A DNA stretch of 64,000 bases from Rana temporaria. Lineage: Eukaryota; Chordata; Amphibia; Anura; Ranidae. Below the pieces are notes generated by a model. That model had not been told where the DNA came from. It did not search any database and was given only the letters and a program-made list of their open reading frames with translations. The stretch lies in contig NC_053489.1 in assembly GCF_905171775.1 (NCBI RefSeq), positions 151,675,142 through 151,739,141 of the forward strand, in the 5' to 3' direction. Positions 33,401 through 45,420 of the stretch are shown here, in pieces. The position numbers and the translations under genes are program-made. Within the stretch, counting starts at the first letter, position 1; every line of letters starts with the position of its first letter.

Positions 33401-34827
33401 GTGCAGTGATAGTGTGCACCGTGCAGTAACTTGCAACATGCCTGGAGATGAAGACATCCTGGGGCTGCTGAGTCCTCGCCTCTATCTCCTTCAGCAATGA
33501 GATCAGCTATAGTGAAGTGGTCTGTGGGAGGAGTGGAGGAGGCAGCCAAACACCCAGCTCCCAGAGGGGCAGAGTGACAACTTAACCGGGGGAGTGTTAT
33601 AGGCAGCCTCCCCTGCACGACTCGGTACCCTGTTTGCACCGCTCCGCAAGTACAAGCCATATAATACAGTGTGTAGCGGCGGGCGGCGGCCCCGGTCTCA
33701 CCCCTCTGGTTAGTGTCACCCAGTGCAGTGCCAACCCCCGCACCTCCATAGCAACGCCACTGATTTTCTGTATATTGTACACACACAGATTGCATATATT
33801 TCTTTCCATAATCTGTGTTGATGCCTTGCCTCTGTTTTTTCGCTACGTATTCAAAATCAAATTGGTGTACATTACAAAATTGTAATTGAACTAAATTATA
33901 ATGGCAAAAAAAAAAAAACATAATAAGCAAATGTTGATAAGAGAAGGGACATTTATACAGTAGTGAAAAAATACAGCTGGGCTGTTGCACTATATAAATG
34001 TAAATTAATGTTTAGAATAGTTTCCTTAATCAAGAAAATATATAAATATGGGGCCATTCATACATACCATTTGTTGGATTAAGTCTTCAAATAACATTTT
34101 GCAAAAAAGTGATTGTGCATCAGAAATAATATGACTTGTTTCGGCTACGGTATAACAAGCTGCGTTTTTATATTTTGATTAGAATTCATAAAACTATTTT
34201 GTCCTGTAATGAGAAAATGTTTTGTTGGAGGAGCTATCCCAGAAGATCACTGATCCTACAGATATTTGTCTGGTGGTAAGTCAAAGAGTTGTGTGATGTT
34301 CTTGTATCGATTTTTGTTGCTATGTATCCCTTGGGTGTAGAAACTGCTAAGAAATGTTTTGATAGGGAGAAGTGTGACCTTTTTCTAGTGAGGCATTTTA
34401 ATGCTGAATGATGTTAAAAAGTCAGACTTACAAAAATGAAGTGTTCTCATTACAAGAGATAACACCACACTGCCAAATAAATGGCAAACTACAAAGTAAC
34501 GCTAAAATATTCGTTTTCTATTTGCCATAAGAAAAAAAAAATGTTAAAATACACAATCTAATTAGACATAAATTATTCTTTGAATGTTTTAAAATAAACT
34601 TTACATTAAAAAATATTAAATATTTATGTTGTATAAAGCATTTTATTAAAATATTTAATTAATAGGGGCTTACTTTCAGTAAAAAGTCAAAATATGTAGT
34701 AGATCCAGAGCTTGACGGTGCCCAGTCCCACTTCCCAGAACCTGTTGGTGAGGTCACCCATCCCATAAAAGGGCAATCAGGGAGGGTCATAAGGGTCAGA
34801 ATCAGGGGGGTGTACCAAGCTCAACTC
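33401..34827. other. Non-coding stretch
   Basis: CACCCCTCTGGTTAGTGTCACCC near 33699 looks like part of a dispersed repeat. From 33800 on it is AT-rich without structure. No exon supported. Confidence 0.45.
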
Positions 34828-34830
34828 TTA

Positions 34831-35241
34831 TGCCCTGTACACACGATCGGTTCGTCTGATGAAAACGGACCGATGGATTTTTTCAACGGATATCCGATGA
34901 AGCTGATTTTCATGAGTCTTGCCTACACACCATCGGTTAAAAATCTGATCGTGTCCAACGCGGTGACGTAAAACACAACGACATGCAGAGAAAAATGAGT
35001 TCAATGCTTCCGAGCATGCGTCGACTTGATTCTGAGCATGCATGGATTTTTGACCGATGGATTTCCCCACAGACGATCGTTTTTTTTCGTTTTTTTAACC
35101 AAACGTAAAATTTAAAACAGGTTCTATTTGTTTTCACCGATGGGAGAAAAACTGATGGGGCCCACACATGATCGGTTCATCCTGATGAAAACGGTCCATC
35201 GGTCCGTTTTCATCAGACTAACCGATCATGTGTACAGGGCA
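34831..35241. mobile_element. Family A MITE, TTA duplication
   Basis: A 411-bp element with TTA at 34828-34830 and 35242-35244. The ends are TGCCCTGTACACACGATCGGTT and its inverse (one mismatch). The core is in reverse orientation (GCATGCGTCGACTTGATTCT at 35015-35034). Confidence 0.93.
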
Positions 35242-35244
35242 TTA

Positions 35245-35989
35245 CAGGAACAAGTATAGATTTGAATACAATGTCAGTTGTCTGCATCAGTGTTTCTCAA
35301 CCTTTTTTCATTCAAGGCACCCTTTAAAATGATGCACCTCAAATGTAAAAAATGTAACTGATAATTTTATATAACATAGCAGCATCCACACATGTAGGAC
35401 ATTCAATATTAACAATAATTAATTTTTACAAATAAATATACCTTTTCACACTGTAATGAGTAGTATTCTAGCATTTTTCTTCTCTTTCCTTTTCTTTTCC
35501 TTTCCTTCATTCAGCTAACTTGCCCCCCTGTGCTGATGGAGGGGGCAAACAAGGATGTCTTTAGGTACCTGGCGATCTCCTTATCAACCTACAATGTCAC
35601 TGGTTGCTAGGACACCAGCAGCTGGCCCAAGCGGTGCCTAAGATTGAAGTGCTACACAATACAAAGCTGTGGCTTTGTGTAACAAAAAGGCAGGCTTGAG
35701 CCACCTGCTACCTGGATGACCTGGAGCAATTTGGGGCAATTTTTAGGCATTTTGCCAAGACATTAATGAAGAATCCAGAAGACACTTGTCAGATGTACTC
35801 ATCAAGGCCGAAATGCTGAGAGCGGCTCCCCTTGCAGCTAAGCACACTCCACCCCTGGAGGTGATACAAAGGGTAGAGGGCACAAAAAGGCACGAGTCAC
35901 CAGCAGGCTTGGAAGGACTTGAGTGGTGATCGCTGGGAAGGAAGCTGTTACACCGTGCTGTGGTGGGCTGGACACTAGTCTGAAGTGAG
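35245..35989. other. Non-coding; dispersed-repeat-like start at 35289
   Basis: GTGTTTCTCAACCTTTTTTC followed by AAGGCACCCTTTAAAATG resembles the repeat at 8477. The rest is unstructured. Confidence 0.4.
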
Positions 35990-36205
35990 AAGCCTGGCTG
36001 GGGCTCAAACCTGGCAGGTCTGGAAGAAGGGGGTCAAACACAGATAATCAAGTAGAAGCAAGTCCTTAGAAATAGCCGGGGGTCAAACACAGGAGGCAGG
36101 TAGAGTAGAGAATTGCTTAGGCAAGCCGGGGGTCAAACACAGGAGACAGGCAGAGTAGAGAAATCCTTGGGCAAGCCGGGGTCAAATACAGGAGAGGATC
36201 AGAGC
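35990..36205 (+). repeat. Tandem repeat, unit about 50-60 bp
   Basis: Four units built on GCCGGGGGTCAAACACAGGA plus GGCAGAGTAGAGAAATCCTT, the first most diverged. Confidence 0.88.
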
Positions 36206-37741
36206 AGGTCAAGGTCAATTTGGGTCACAACGTGTAATCACAAGACAGTACTGAAGCAGGAACACAGGAAGCTGAAAGACAAACCAGCAATTAACCACAA
36301 GACTGAGCAGCCTTTTATAGGCCAGCAAGGGGACTTACGTTATGCGCACTTCAGTGTGCATGCGCCTGCGCCGGTTTGCTGTATCAGCACGTGCGCAGGA
36401 AAGTTACGATACTGGCAAGTTCGGCTTCTATTACTTCTCTGACAACACTGGTTGAATTAAGCTGGTCTACATCTTTGATAATTGTACATAGCTAGACTGA
36501 GAAAGACAGACTTCCATCAAGGTCAGCTATATGAAAAACAAATTGCAAAACAATATAACTGTCTGTGCTCCTGTTAGGGAATGAAAATGAAAATATTCCC
36601 AAATTTTGGATTGTCACCAGAACAAAAGAAATTTCCTAATGCGGATACTAGTTCTGGTGACCCTGGTGACAACTTTTGAGGAATTTCCTCCCACTTGCTG
36701 TTTTGGCTATGAGACAGGAAGTGAAGTGACATTTTTTCAATGGGACACAGATGGCAAAAAAGCTGATAGCTCTCTCGCTTCATTACTAACGTTTCTTTAC
36801 TCTATCCAAAATCTAGCTAAGACCAAAGTAACTAGCACTAAACAGGAGAGGAGGAGAGAGTGAGATACCGATTGACATAAGTAGACAAATTGCAGTGACC
36901 AAAAAGTGCCACTAGGTGTCAGCATACTACAGAACAGATAAACCTGCTGCAGTTTAACACAAACATATAGATAAGTGGAGCTGAACATACACGGTACAGT
37001 CTTACCGAACAATCTTTGTACAATCAACTTGAGATTTACCAAAGATATGGTAAATCTTAAGTTGATTGTAGAAAATCAATTTATATAGAGTCCGACAGAC
37101 AAAGTATAAATAGATTGCAGCATGTGTGGTGAGCTTTAATGCATCTTACACAAAGCTGCCCAATCATCTATTGAGTCTGAAACAGGTTGTAAATAATAGT
37201 CCCAAAATGGCACTTTGGGGTACACCCCTTACTGCCTTTGACTAATCAGTATAAATCGTTGAATATAACTCTCTTTAATTATTTTTTATTTACTCAGTAA
37301 GCACAGTGTAGCTGTGTGAAACGCGTCCACCTCTGTTCTGGCTTTTGCACTTGTTGTGTATGTCATGTTATTTATATGTAACATACAACAAATGGACTTC
37401 AATCACGTCGGTTTGCAGCCAATCCTTTTTATTCAGTCTTCTACAGCAGGCGAGCCGTGGCTTGTGCCCGCACAAGGGGTTCTATTCAATTGATTTCAAT
37501 TTGAAGTCACTCACCAGAAGCGGCGGTTCCCGCTGTTGTTTCCTCCACTCCTTAGCAACCAGTTCAATGCGGAAAAAAATACTGCCTTAAGTAATGCACT
37601 AGTTACCGCTAAATCGAACAAATACTGCATTCGGTATTTAACACAAAATGTAAAATTCTTAATAAATTTAACAATTGTTACTGTGTGCTGTATTTTACCA
37701 CATTTTATTAGCCATTATTTAACTCTTAGTACATTTACCCT
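36206..37741. other. Non-coding with a relic of the 7.2 kb TTAA family
   Basis: 36600-36730 shares TTCTGGTGACCCTGGTGA and ACAGGAAGTGA words with the element at 7180 and with 46370-46450. GTGTGAAACGCGTCCACC at 37315-37332 is another GAAACG-type box. No ORF. Confidence 0.45.
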
Positions 37742-38905
37742 ATTGAGTTCAATGAACGGGGATGTAAACAAGGCATTTCCCTGTTCTGCCTAGCAACATG
37801 ACAGGGATCTACTGCTCCCTGTCTTCGGGAGCAGTAATCTCTGTCATGTTGTAGTTAACCACTTGTGGACTGCCGCACGCCAATATACGTCGACAGAATG
37901 GCACGGCTGGGCACAAGGGCGTACAGGTACGTCCCCTTTAAGAACCCAGCCTAGGGTCGACTAATTTCGATTAATTATAACGCACATACAGATCCAACTA
38001 CTTTTAGCTGATCTCCTTGCATTCCAACTCTGCATTAGTCAGTTGTAAATGTGGTATACACTATATACAATCACCCGACACTAGTTAGTTTCCACAATCC
38101 ATGACTTAACATCACAGTTCACACAAATACGTTTTAAATTCAAACTATAGCACTGAGGTAAGTAATTTTTTCTTATTAAACTTTAACAAAAACATAGAAA
38201 GTTAGTTTAACTTTAATTATAAAACGTATCTAGTATATTGACTGTCAGTCACTTTATAGTAGGCAAGTAGGCATCACTTTAGCCAGTCACGGAGACATAC
38301 CAGAGTGTTTACATTTTCTGGAAGCAGACATGATCACATTTTATTCACAATATACCCTGAAGAACTGAACAGTCTTTCGCACGGAACAGATGTTGCCGAT
38401 ACACAAAGAATTGTCTGCACAAAACTGCTTAGGACAGGAAAACTATGGTTATTTTTGCCCCCTTTCCCTGATGGAGCCCGATGCATGCTCCTGCTCCACA
38501 GATGCAAAGGTACCTCAATCCAATGTGTCCAGGCTGTCCGGTGACGTCAAGAATTTTGATCGATCAAAAGAATTTTGATCGATCAAAAAAATGAAAGATT
38601 AATCGAGGAATTCATCTTTAATTTCCCCAGCCCTATTTTTTTTATATATTTGTGGGTGATATTTATTATAGCAAAAAGTAAAAAATATTGTTTTTTTTCT
38701 CAAAATTGTCGCTCTATTTTTGTATATAGCCCAAAAAATAAAAACCCCAGAGGTGATCAAATACCACCAAAAGAAAGCTCTATATGTGGGAAAAAAAGGA
38801 CGTCAATTTTGTTTGGAAGCCACGTTGCACGACCGCACAATTGTCAGTTAAAACGACGCAGTGCCGTATCGCAAAAAATGCTCTGGTCAGTAAGGGGGTA
38901 AATCC
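37742..38905 (-). mobile_element. TTAACCACTT-family copies, reversed and interrupted
   Basis: From TTAA at 37855 the sequence is the reverse of the right end of the 44.3 kb copy (CTGCCGCACGCC, ACGTACCTGTACG). The left-end region (AGGTGATCAAATACCACCAA, ACGTCAATTTTG) follows at 38740-38900, also reversed. Between them, 37955-38625 is foreign sequence bounded by CGATTAAT/ATTAATCG words. The part at 37742-37850 is a truncated second copy. Confidence 0.6.
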
Positions 38906-38916
38906 TTCCGTGGCTG

Positions 38917-39797
38917 AAGTGGGGGTTGTAAAGGTTCTTTTTTTTATTTTCTAAATAGGTTCCTTTAAGCTAGTGCATTGTTGGTTCACTTACCTTTTCC
39001 TTTGATTTCCTTTCTAAGGCCCCTTTCACACTGGGGCGTTTTTCGAGCATTATTCAAGCGTTATTACAGCGTTATTCAAGCGTTTTTCGAGCATTATTAC
39101 AACGTTATTACAGCGTTATTCGAGCGAAGCCTCATCTGCAATCCCAATGTGCTGGTAAAGCACCACTATGACCCTAACGTTTTAGGGCGTTTTTGCATTG
39201 CCTTGGAGCGAAAGGGTAAGGCGTTTTTACAGCGCTTTTCAATTCATTTCAATAGAGAGGGGCGTTTTTGGAGCGTTTTTTTCAGCGCCCAAAAGCTGCT
39301 CCAAAGATGCTGCTTGCAGGACTTTTCTCAACGCCCCGCCAGTGCAACGCCTCAGTGTGAAAGGGTAAGGCGTTTTTACAGCGCTTTTAATTCATTTCAA
39401 TGGAGAGGGGCATTTTTGGAGCGTTTTTTTCAGCGCTCAAAAGCTGCTCCAAAGATGCTGCTTGCAGGACTCAGTGTTAAAGGGTCCATTGAGATGCATG
39501 GAGAGCGTTTTATGAGCGCTATTTTTAACGCTAAAACGCTGTAAAAATGCTTCAGTGTGAAAGGGGTCTAAATGGTTTTTTTCTTTGTCTGAATTTCTCA
39601 CTTCCTGTTTCTCCTCAGTAAGCTGTTCTGGTTGACTAACCCCCAGCTTACTTAGGAGCAACAGGTAGTAAGAGATTCAGACAAAGAAAAAAAACATTTA
39701 GAAGGGAAATCGAAGGAAAAGGTAAATTAACCAACAATGCACTAGCTTAAAGGAACAAATTTAGAAAATAAAAAACAAACCTTTACAACCCCTTTAA
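38917..39797. mobile_element. TTAA-type foldback carrying a nested MITE
   Basis: Left arm GGTTGTAAAGGTTCTTTTTT... and right arm (ending at TTAA 39794-39797) are inverted copies sharing AAGCTAGTGCATTGTTGGTT and TTTCTAAATG. The nested element at 39018-39568 interrupts the left arm at TTTCTAA. The left TTAA has decayed. Confidence 0.75.
39018..39568. mobile_element. CCTTTCACACTG MITE, TAA duplication
   Basis: A 551-bp element with ends GGCCCCTTTCACACTG and, inverted, AGACCCCTTTCACACTG, and TAA at 39015-39017 and 39569-39571. The interior has an imperfect tandem duplication of about 149 bp (starts near 39209 and 39358) and many GCGTTTTT words. A relative is at 60674. The TWA duplication suggests PIF/Harbinger. 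Confidence 0.85.
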
Positions 39798-40708
39798 CCT
39801 TTCCTTCCATTAGCAAAAATGACCAGAGAAACCCATGAAAACACAGGCAGATGCCTGTAAAAATATGTATGTGCATACAATATTTCTTGAGAATATTAAA
39901 CTATATGAAACTTTAATGTTAAAATAAACTGGTATTTTCTGTAAGTTAGAGTAAAAATAGTGATGATGAGAAAATTGCAAAAACTTTTAGCAGCTAACCA
40001 TAATTTATTTTACTGTAGTCATATCAGTAAGTAGTAATTGTTATGGGTTCCTGTACTTTGTACAATAACGCTGCTGTTTGCACTGTGAAATAAGCTGCCT
40101 GGTCAAACATATGTTTATTATATTATTGGGTACATGGGACGACCATCTATCCTGATAGTATTTACTGTCAGCAACCAAAGGTAAGTAATGTTTCACTTTT
40201 GGTGATATCATCACTATTTATGTACAGTATGTTCAGTACAGAAAGAAACATTTTTCAAGGAGTGTTATGCTGGTTCACTAAACAGATAGCATCAGTTTAC
40301 AAGCAGTCACATTATTTTAAATCTGAGTTGTGGGTAAAAGGTATTAATGTCATAAATCTAGTTACCTGAATGAATGCATTTACACGCCGGATAAGATCAT
40401 CATATATTTATATAGTAGACTGCCAAGCTGATTACAGATGTTTCTACTCCCCTATATCAGTTTGGACATGGAAGATATGGTTGTTGCTGGACAAGAAATC
40501 AGTGTTATCCATACTGAAATTATGGCTGTTTGTTGGGGGAGGAACTTTATAACAAATACTTTATAAATGACATTCTCAAGAATGTTTATGAAGAATGGGA
40601 CCACTGAGAAACTAAAAATGTTCCAATGGTAAAGAAGAGATAACTAGTTATTGGTTTGCACAGATCCATTTCTAACAGACATGACTATACTGTACATCTA
40701 TATGGACA
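39798..40708. other. Non-coding AT-rich stretch
   Basis: No supported feature. Confidence 0.45.
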
Positions 40709-40715
40709 TACACTA

Positions 40716-41439
40716 TGGGGCAGATTCACGTAGAAATCTGTTACGCTGCAGCGGTGTAACGTATCCCATTTACGTTACACCGCCGCAGGTTTACATCGTA
40801 AGTGCCTGATTCACAAAGCACTTACCTGTAAACTTGCGGCGGCGTAGCGTAAATCCGCTCTGCGCAAGCCCGCCTAATTCAAATGGGGCGGGCACCATTT
40901 AAATTAGGCGCGTTCCCACGCCGAACATACTGCGCATGCTCCGTCCATAAAATTACCCGACGTGCATTGCGCTAAATGACGTCGCAAGGACGTCATTGGT
41001 TTCGACGTTAGCGTAAATGGCGTCCAGCGCCATTCACGGACGACTTACGCAAACAACGTGAAATTTTAAAATTTGACGCAGGAACGACGGCCATACTTAA
41101 CATTGCTTAGACCACCTAGAGGGCATGCTTAGTTTTACGCGACGCATCTCTACGGAAACAACGTAAATTTAGATCGACAGGCAAAGCGGCGTTCGTGAAT
41201 CGGCGTAACTAGTCATTTGCATATTCTACGCCGACCGCAATGGAATCGCCACCTAGCGGCCGGCCTAGAATTGCAGCCTAAGATCCGACGGTGTAACACA
41301 GTTACACCGGTCGGATCTTAGGGCTATCTATGCGTAACTGATTCTATGAATCAGCCGCATAGATACGACAATCGTATCTCAGCGATACGACCGCGTATCA
41401 GGAGATACGCCGTCGTATCTCTTTTGTGAATCTGGCCCA
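40716..41439. mobile_element. Family B MITE inside the Tc1 relic
   Basis: The ends TGGGGCAGATTCA and, inverted, TGGGCCAGATTCA differ at one base. The interior core GACGTCGCAAGGACGTCATT and GGCGTCCAGCGCCATTCACG is shared with 42058-42794. The target duplication is unclear, because Tc1 flanks and MITE termini overlap ambiguously. Confidence 0.82.
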
Positions 41440-41477
41440 ATATTACCAAAAGTATTGGGACTGTGATGGAGGAAATT

Positions 41478-41709
41478 GACTGGCCTGCAAAGAGTCCTGA
41501 ACTCAACCCAATAGAACACCTTTGGGATGAATTAGAGCAGAGACTGAGAGTCAGGCCTTCTTGTCCACATCAGTGCCTGACCTCACAAATGCGCTTCTTG
41601 AAGAATGGTCAAACATTCTCATAGACACACGCGACAAACCTTGTAGGTGGCCTTCCCAGAAGAGTTAATGCTGCTATAGCTGAAAAAAGAGGGCCAACTC
41701 AATATTGAA
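41478..41709 (+). pseudogene. Tc1-type transposase, C-terminal fragment
   Basis: Translation from 41478 gives DWPAKSPELNPIEHLWDELE, the region around the last two catalytic acids of Tc1 DD34E transposases (the final E in PIEHLWDE). It continues with LRVRPSC to a stop near 41620. A second frame restores HATNLVGGLPRRV and ends GPTQY near 41709. The N-terminal DNA-binding domains and the first catalytic region are missing. It cannot be functional. Confidence 0.9.
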
Positions 41710-41937
41710 CCCTACAGAGTAAGACTGGGATGCCATTAATTTCATGTGTGTCTAAAGGCAGGCGCCCCAATACTTTTGGTAATATGCCGTGTAATATGCA
41801 GTGTATGCCGTTTCCATCTTTGCCACACTTTTAGATCTGTGCATTGGCTCAGTAGACTTTATTCATTTATATAGCAGGGAGCAATGCCTTACACAAAAGT
41901 CCCTTCACACTGGCCTTCTCTGTAACTCTCACACTTA

Positions 41938-43047
41938 TGCCGTGTACACACAATCAGATTTTCCGTCGGAAATACCTTGGATGTTTTTTCCGACAGAATT
42001 CCGCTCAAGCTTGGTCACACAAAAGATCTACTACAAGCCGAGAAAATTAAGTTCAATGGCCCAGATTCAGGTAGAATTTGCCCCTTTCTTACGGAGGCAC
42101 AGGGCAGCGTTTTTGCCCTGCGCCCCCGCAAATTTACTGCCCTACCCGCGATTCACGGAGCAGTAGCTCCGTAAATTGCGGGGGCGCTGTGTAAACTTGC
42201 CCTGCGTAAGGGCGCCTAATGTAAATGATCCCGTAGGGGGCGGGAATCATTTAAATTAGGCGCGCTCCCGCGCCGAGCGTAGAGCGCATGCTCCGTCGGG
42301 AAACTTTCCCGACGTGCATTGCGGCAAATGACGTCGCAAGGACGTCATTTGCTTCAAAGTGAACGTGAATGGCGTCCAGCGCCATTCACGAATCACTTAC
42401 ACAAACGACGTGAAATTCAAATTTCACGACGCGGGAACGGCGGGTATACTTTAGCATTGGCTGCCCCTACTATTAGAAGGGGCAGCCTTACGCTAAAGAC
42501 GCCGTACGGAAACTCCGTAACTTGCGTACGCAGGGCCCGCGCAACATTGTGAATCGGTGTTAGTATGCAATTTGCATACTATACACTGAGCACAATGGGA
42601 GCGCCCCCTAGCGGTCATCGCAAGAATGCAGCCTAAAATCTGCGTGGCATAAGAGCCTTATGCCACGCAGATTTTAGGCTGCAGTCGGCGTTACGATGTT
42701 CCTGAATCAGGAGCATTCGTAAAGCCGGAGCAAGTCAGCAATTGCGCTGCGTAACTATGGTTACGCAGGCGCAATTGCTCTCTGAATCCGGGCCAATGCT
42801 TCCGAGCATGCGTCAAATTGTTTTGAAGCATGCGTTGGAATTGTGCGCGTCGGAATTGCTACAGACGATCGGAATTGCTACAGACGGATTTTTTTCCGTC
42901 AGAAAATTTGAGAACCAGCTCTCAATCTTTTGTTGGCGAATATTTCGACAGCAAAAGTCCAATGGAGCATACACACGTTCAAAATTTCCATTCAAAAGCT
43001 CACATCGGACTTTTGCTGTCGGAATTTCCGATCGTGTGTATGGGGCA
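41938..43047. mobile_element. Family A MITE, split by a family B MITE
   Basis: The ends TGCCGTGTACACACAATC and, inverted, TGCCCCATACACACGATC enclose about 370 bp once the insert is removed. Flanks are TTA (41935-41937) and TAA (43048-43050). The core AAGTTCAATGCTTCCGAGCATGCG is interrupted after AAGTTCAAT. Confidence 0.88.
42058..42794. mobile_element. Family B MITE, AAT duplication
   Basis: A 737-bp element with ends GGCCCAGATTCA and, inverted, GGCCCGGATTCA, and AAT at 42055-42057 and 42795-42797. Removing it restores the family A core. It has a strong internal stem, AAATCTGCGTGGCATAAG/CTTATGCCACGCAGATTT, at about 42637-42674. Confidence 0.92.
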
Positions 43048-43050
43048 TAA

Positions 43051-43282
43051 CTTGAATGGACCATGTCACGTCTTTAAAAAATTCTCAAAGCCAGCTCCCA
43101 GTAGGAGGATAAAGCCACATCGCAGGGTGGGGAAAAGAGACATCCAATACGCATAGAAGTGTTGAATGCTAAAGAGTCTTACCGAGGCTGAAGCACTGGA
43201 ATGAAGGGAAGATAGGAGGTATGAGGGCCGATTTACTAAAGGTAAATAGGATGTTCACTTTGCAAGGGAATTTTCCATTAGC
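43051..43282. other. Spacer
   Basis: Nothing supported. Confidence 0.4.
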
Positions 43283-44215
43283 TTAACCACTTCAGCCCCG
43301 GAGGATTTGGCTGCCCAATGACCGGGCCATTTTTTACAATTCGACACTGTGACGCTTTAACTGAAAATTGCGCGGTTGTGCAACGTTGCACCCAAGCAAA
43401 ATTTACGTCCTTTCTTTCCCACAAATAGAGCTTTCTTTTGGTGGTATTTGATCACCTCTGCGTTTTTTTGTGCTATAAACAAAAAAAGAGCCACAATTAA
43501 AAAAATATATATATTTTTGACTTTTTGCTATAATAAATAGCCCAACAAAATATGTAAAAAAAACAAATGTCTTCCACAGTTTAGGCTGATATGTATTTTT
43601 ATACATATTATTAGTAAAAAAAATCAAATCACAATAAGCACATATTGATTGCTTTGCGTGAAAGTTATAGCATCTACAATATAGGGAATAGATTTATGGC
43701 ATTTTTATTTATATTTTTTTTTTACTAGTAATGGTGGCAAACTTGCAATTTTTATCATGACTGCGACATTATAGCAGACACATCGGACGCTTTTCTCGCT
43801 ATTTTTGGACCATTGTCATTTATAGAGCGATCAGTGCTATAAAAATGCACTGATTACTGTGTAAATTACACTGGCAGGGAAGGGGTTAAATACTAGGGGG
43901 CGAGGAAGGGGTTAAGCGTGTCCTAGGGAGTGATTCTAACTGTGTGGGGGCTAGGCTTACTGTGACATGACATTGATCACTGCTCCCGATGACAGGGAAC
44001 AGTAGATCACTGTCCTGTCACTAGGCAGAACAGGAAAATGCCTTGTTTACAAAGGCATTTGCCCATTCTGCCACTCTGTGACATGATCGCAGGCACCCAG
44101 CGGACATCGAGTACGCGGGAGGGGTGCACCGAGCACGTGCACATGCAAATTCAAAGGGACGTACAGGTACGCCCCTTTGTACAGCTGTGCCATTTTGCCG
44201 ATGTATATATACTAA
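43283..44215 (+). mobile_element. TTAACCACTT element, right end lost
   Basis: TTAA at 43283 is followed by CCACTTCAGCCCCGG. Landmarks are shared with 44296-45185: AGAGCTTTCTTTTGGTGGTA, TTTTTATCATGACTGCGA, GGCAGAACAGG and GTACAGGTACG. It stops short of the final GGTTAA. TTAA flanks suggest piggyBac or Kolobok, with no transposase here. Confidence 0.8.
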
Positions 44216-44295
44216 AGGAGGTGAGAATGTTCAATAAATTGTGTGAATATTCGCTTCACGTATTCAATCATAAAAGCTAATTCCCAGTTACATAT
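44216..44295. other. Spacer between two related elements
   Basis: 80 bp of unrelated sequence. Confidence 0.4.
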
Positions 44296-45185
44296 TTAAC
44301 CACTTAAGCCCCGGACCATTACGCTGGTCAAAGACCAGGCCACTTTTTGCGTTTCGGCACTGCGTCGCTTTAAATGACAATTGCGTGGTCGTGCGATGTG
44401 GCTCCCAAACAAAATTGACGTCCTTTTTTCACACAAATAGAGCTTTCTTTTGGTGGTATTTGATCACCTCTGCGGCTTTTATTTTTCGCTATAAACAAAA
44501 ACAGAGCAACAATTTTGTAAAAAAATCAATATTGTAAAAAAAATGTATATAAAAAAAATTCCTCAGTTTAGGCTGATACATATTCTTCTACATATGTTTG
44601 GTAAAATAAGCGTCTACAAAATAGGGGATAGTTTTATGGTAGTTATGGTATTTTTATTAATATTTTTTTTTTACTAGTAATGGCAGCGATCAGCGATTTT
44701 TATCATGACTGCGAAATTATGGTGGGCATATCAGACACTTTTGACACATTTTTGGGACCATTGTAATTTTTACAGCGATCAGTACTATAAAAATGCATTG
44801 ATTACTGTGAAAATGACACTGGCAGTGAAGGGGTTAACCACTAGGTGGCGCTGTAGGGGTTAAGTGTTCCCTAGGGAGGGATTCTTACTGTTAGGGGGCG
44901 TGGCTACACGTGACACTTCACTGATGACTGTTCCCGATCACGGGGAACAGCCATCAGTGACAGTGTCACTAGGCAGAATAGGGGAATTCCTTGTTTACAA
45001 AGGCTTCCCCCAGTTCTGCCTTTGCCAACCGCAATCGCTGGCCGCCTGGGAACATCGAGTTCCCGAGACCCGACAACGCGCTCACGCTGGGCGGCAGATT
45101 TAAAGGGATGTACCTGTACGCCAATCTGCCTGCCCGTGCCATTCTGTCGATGTACATCTGCGTGCGGCGTTCGGCAAGCGGTTAA
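44296..45185 (+). mobile_element. TTAACCACTT element, complete
   Basis: TTAA is at 44296-44299 and 45182-45185. The ends are TTAACCACTTAAGCCCCGG and, inverted, TTAACCGCTTGCCGAACGC. It is a 0.9 kb non-coding element and the best-preserved of five representatives in the window. Confidence 0.85.
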
Positions 45186-45279
45186 GCTGCATTTGATTGG
45201 ATAATTGACGTGAATATTTACAATTTATTCAAGATTCCCTCTTCCTTTGGTAAATCAGCCCAACGGTGTGTGTGCGCAT

Positions 45280-45284
45280 GCGTA

Positions 45285-45338
<54 letters not shown>

Positions 45339-45347
45339 AACACATTG

Positions 45348-45388
<41 letters not shown>

Positions 45389-45420
45389 TGTATACAGTAT
45401 ATATATATATATATATATGT
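45280..45420. repeat. (TA)n microsatellite with palindromic interruptions
   Basis: Three (TA)n tracts are separated by ATACATAAACACATTGGTTT and by the palindrome TACTGTATACAGTA. Long in-frame Tyr-Ile reading frames on both strands are artefacts. Confidence 0.97.

Larger units (their letters stand above)
40709..41805 (+). mobile_element. Tc1/mariner relic split by a family B MITE
   Basis: The right end (CCAATACTTTTGGTAATATG ... GCAGTGTATG) is the inverse of the left end (CATACACTAT, then ATATTACCAAAAGTATTGGG after the insert). Between the ends only the last part of a Tc1-type transposase remains, so most of the element was deleted before or after the MITE landed in its left end. Confidence 0.85.

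Noticed and set aside
38978..39544. 188-codon frame
   Set aside because: It lies entirely in a MITE with an internal duplication. The repeated peptide blocks reflect that duplication.
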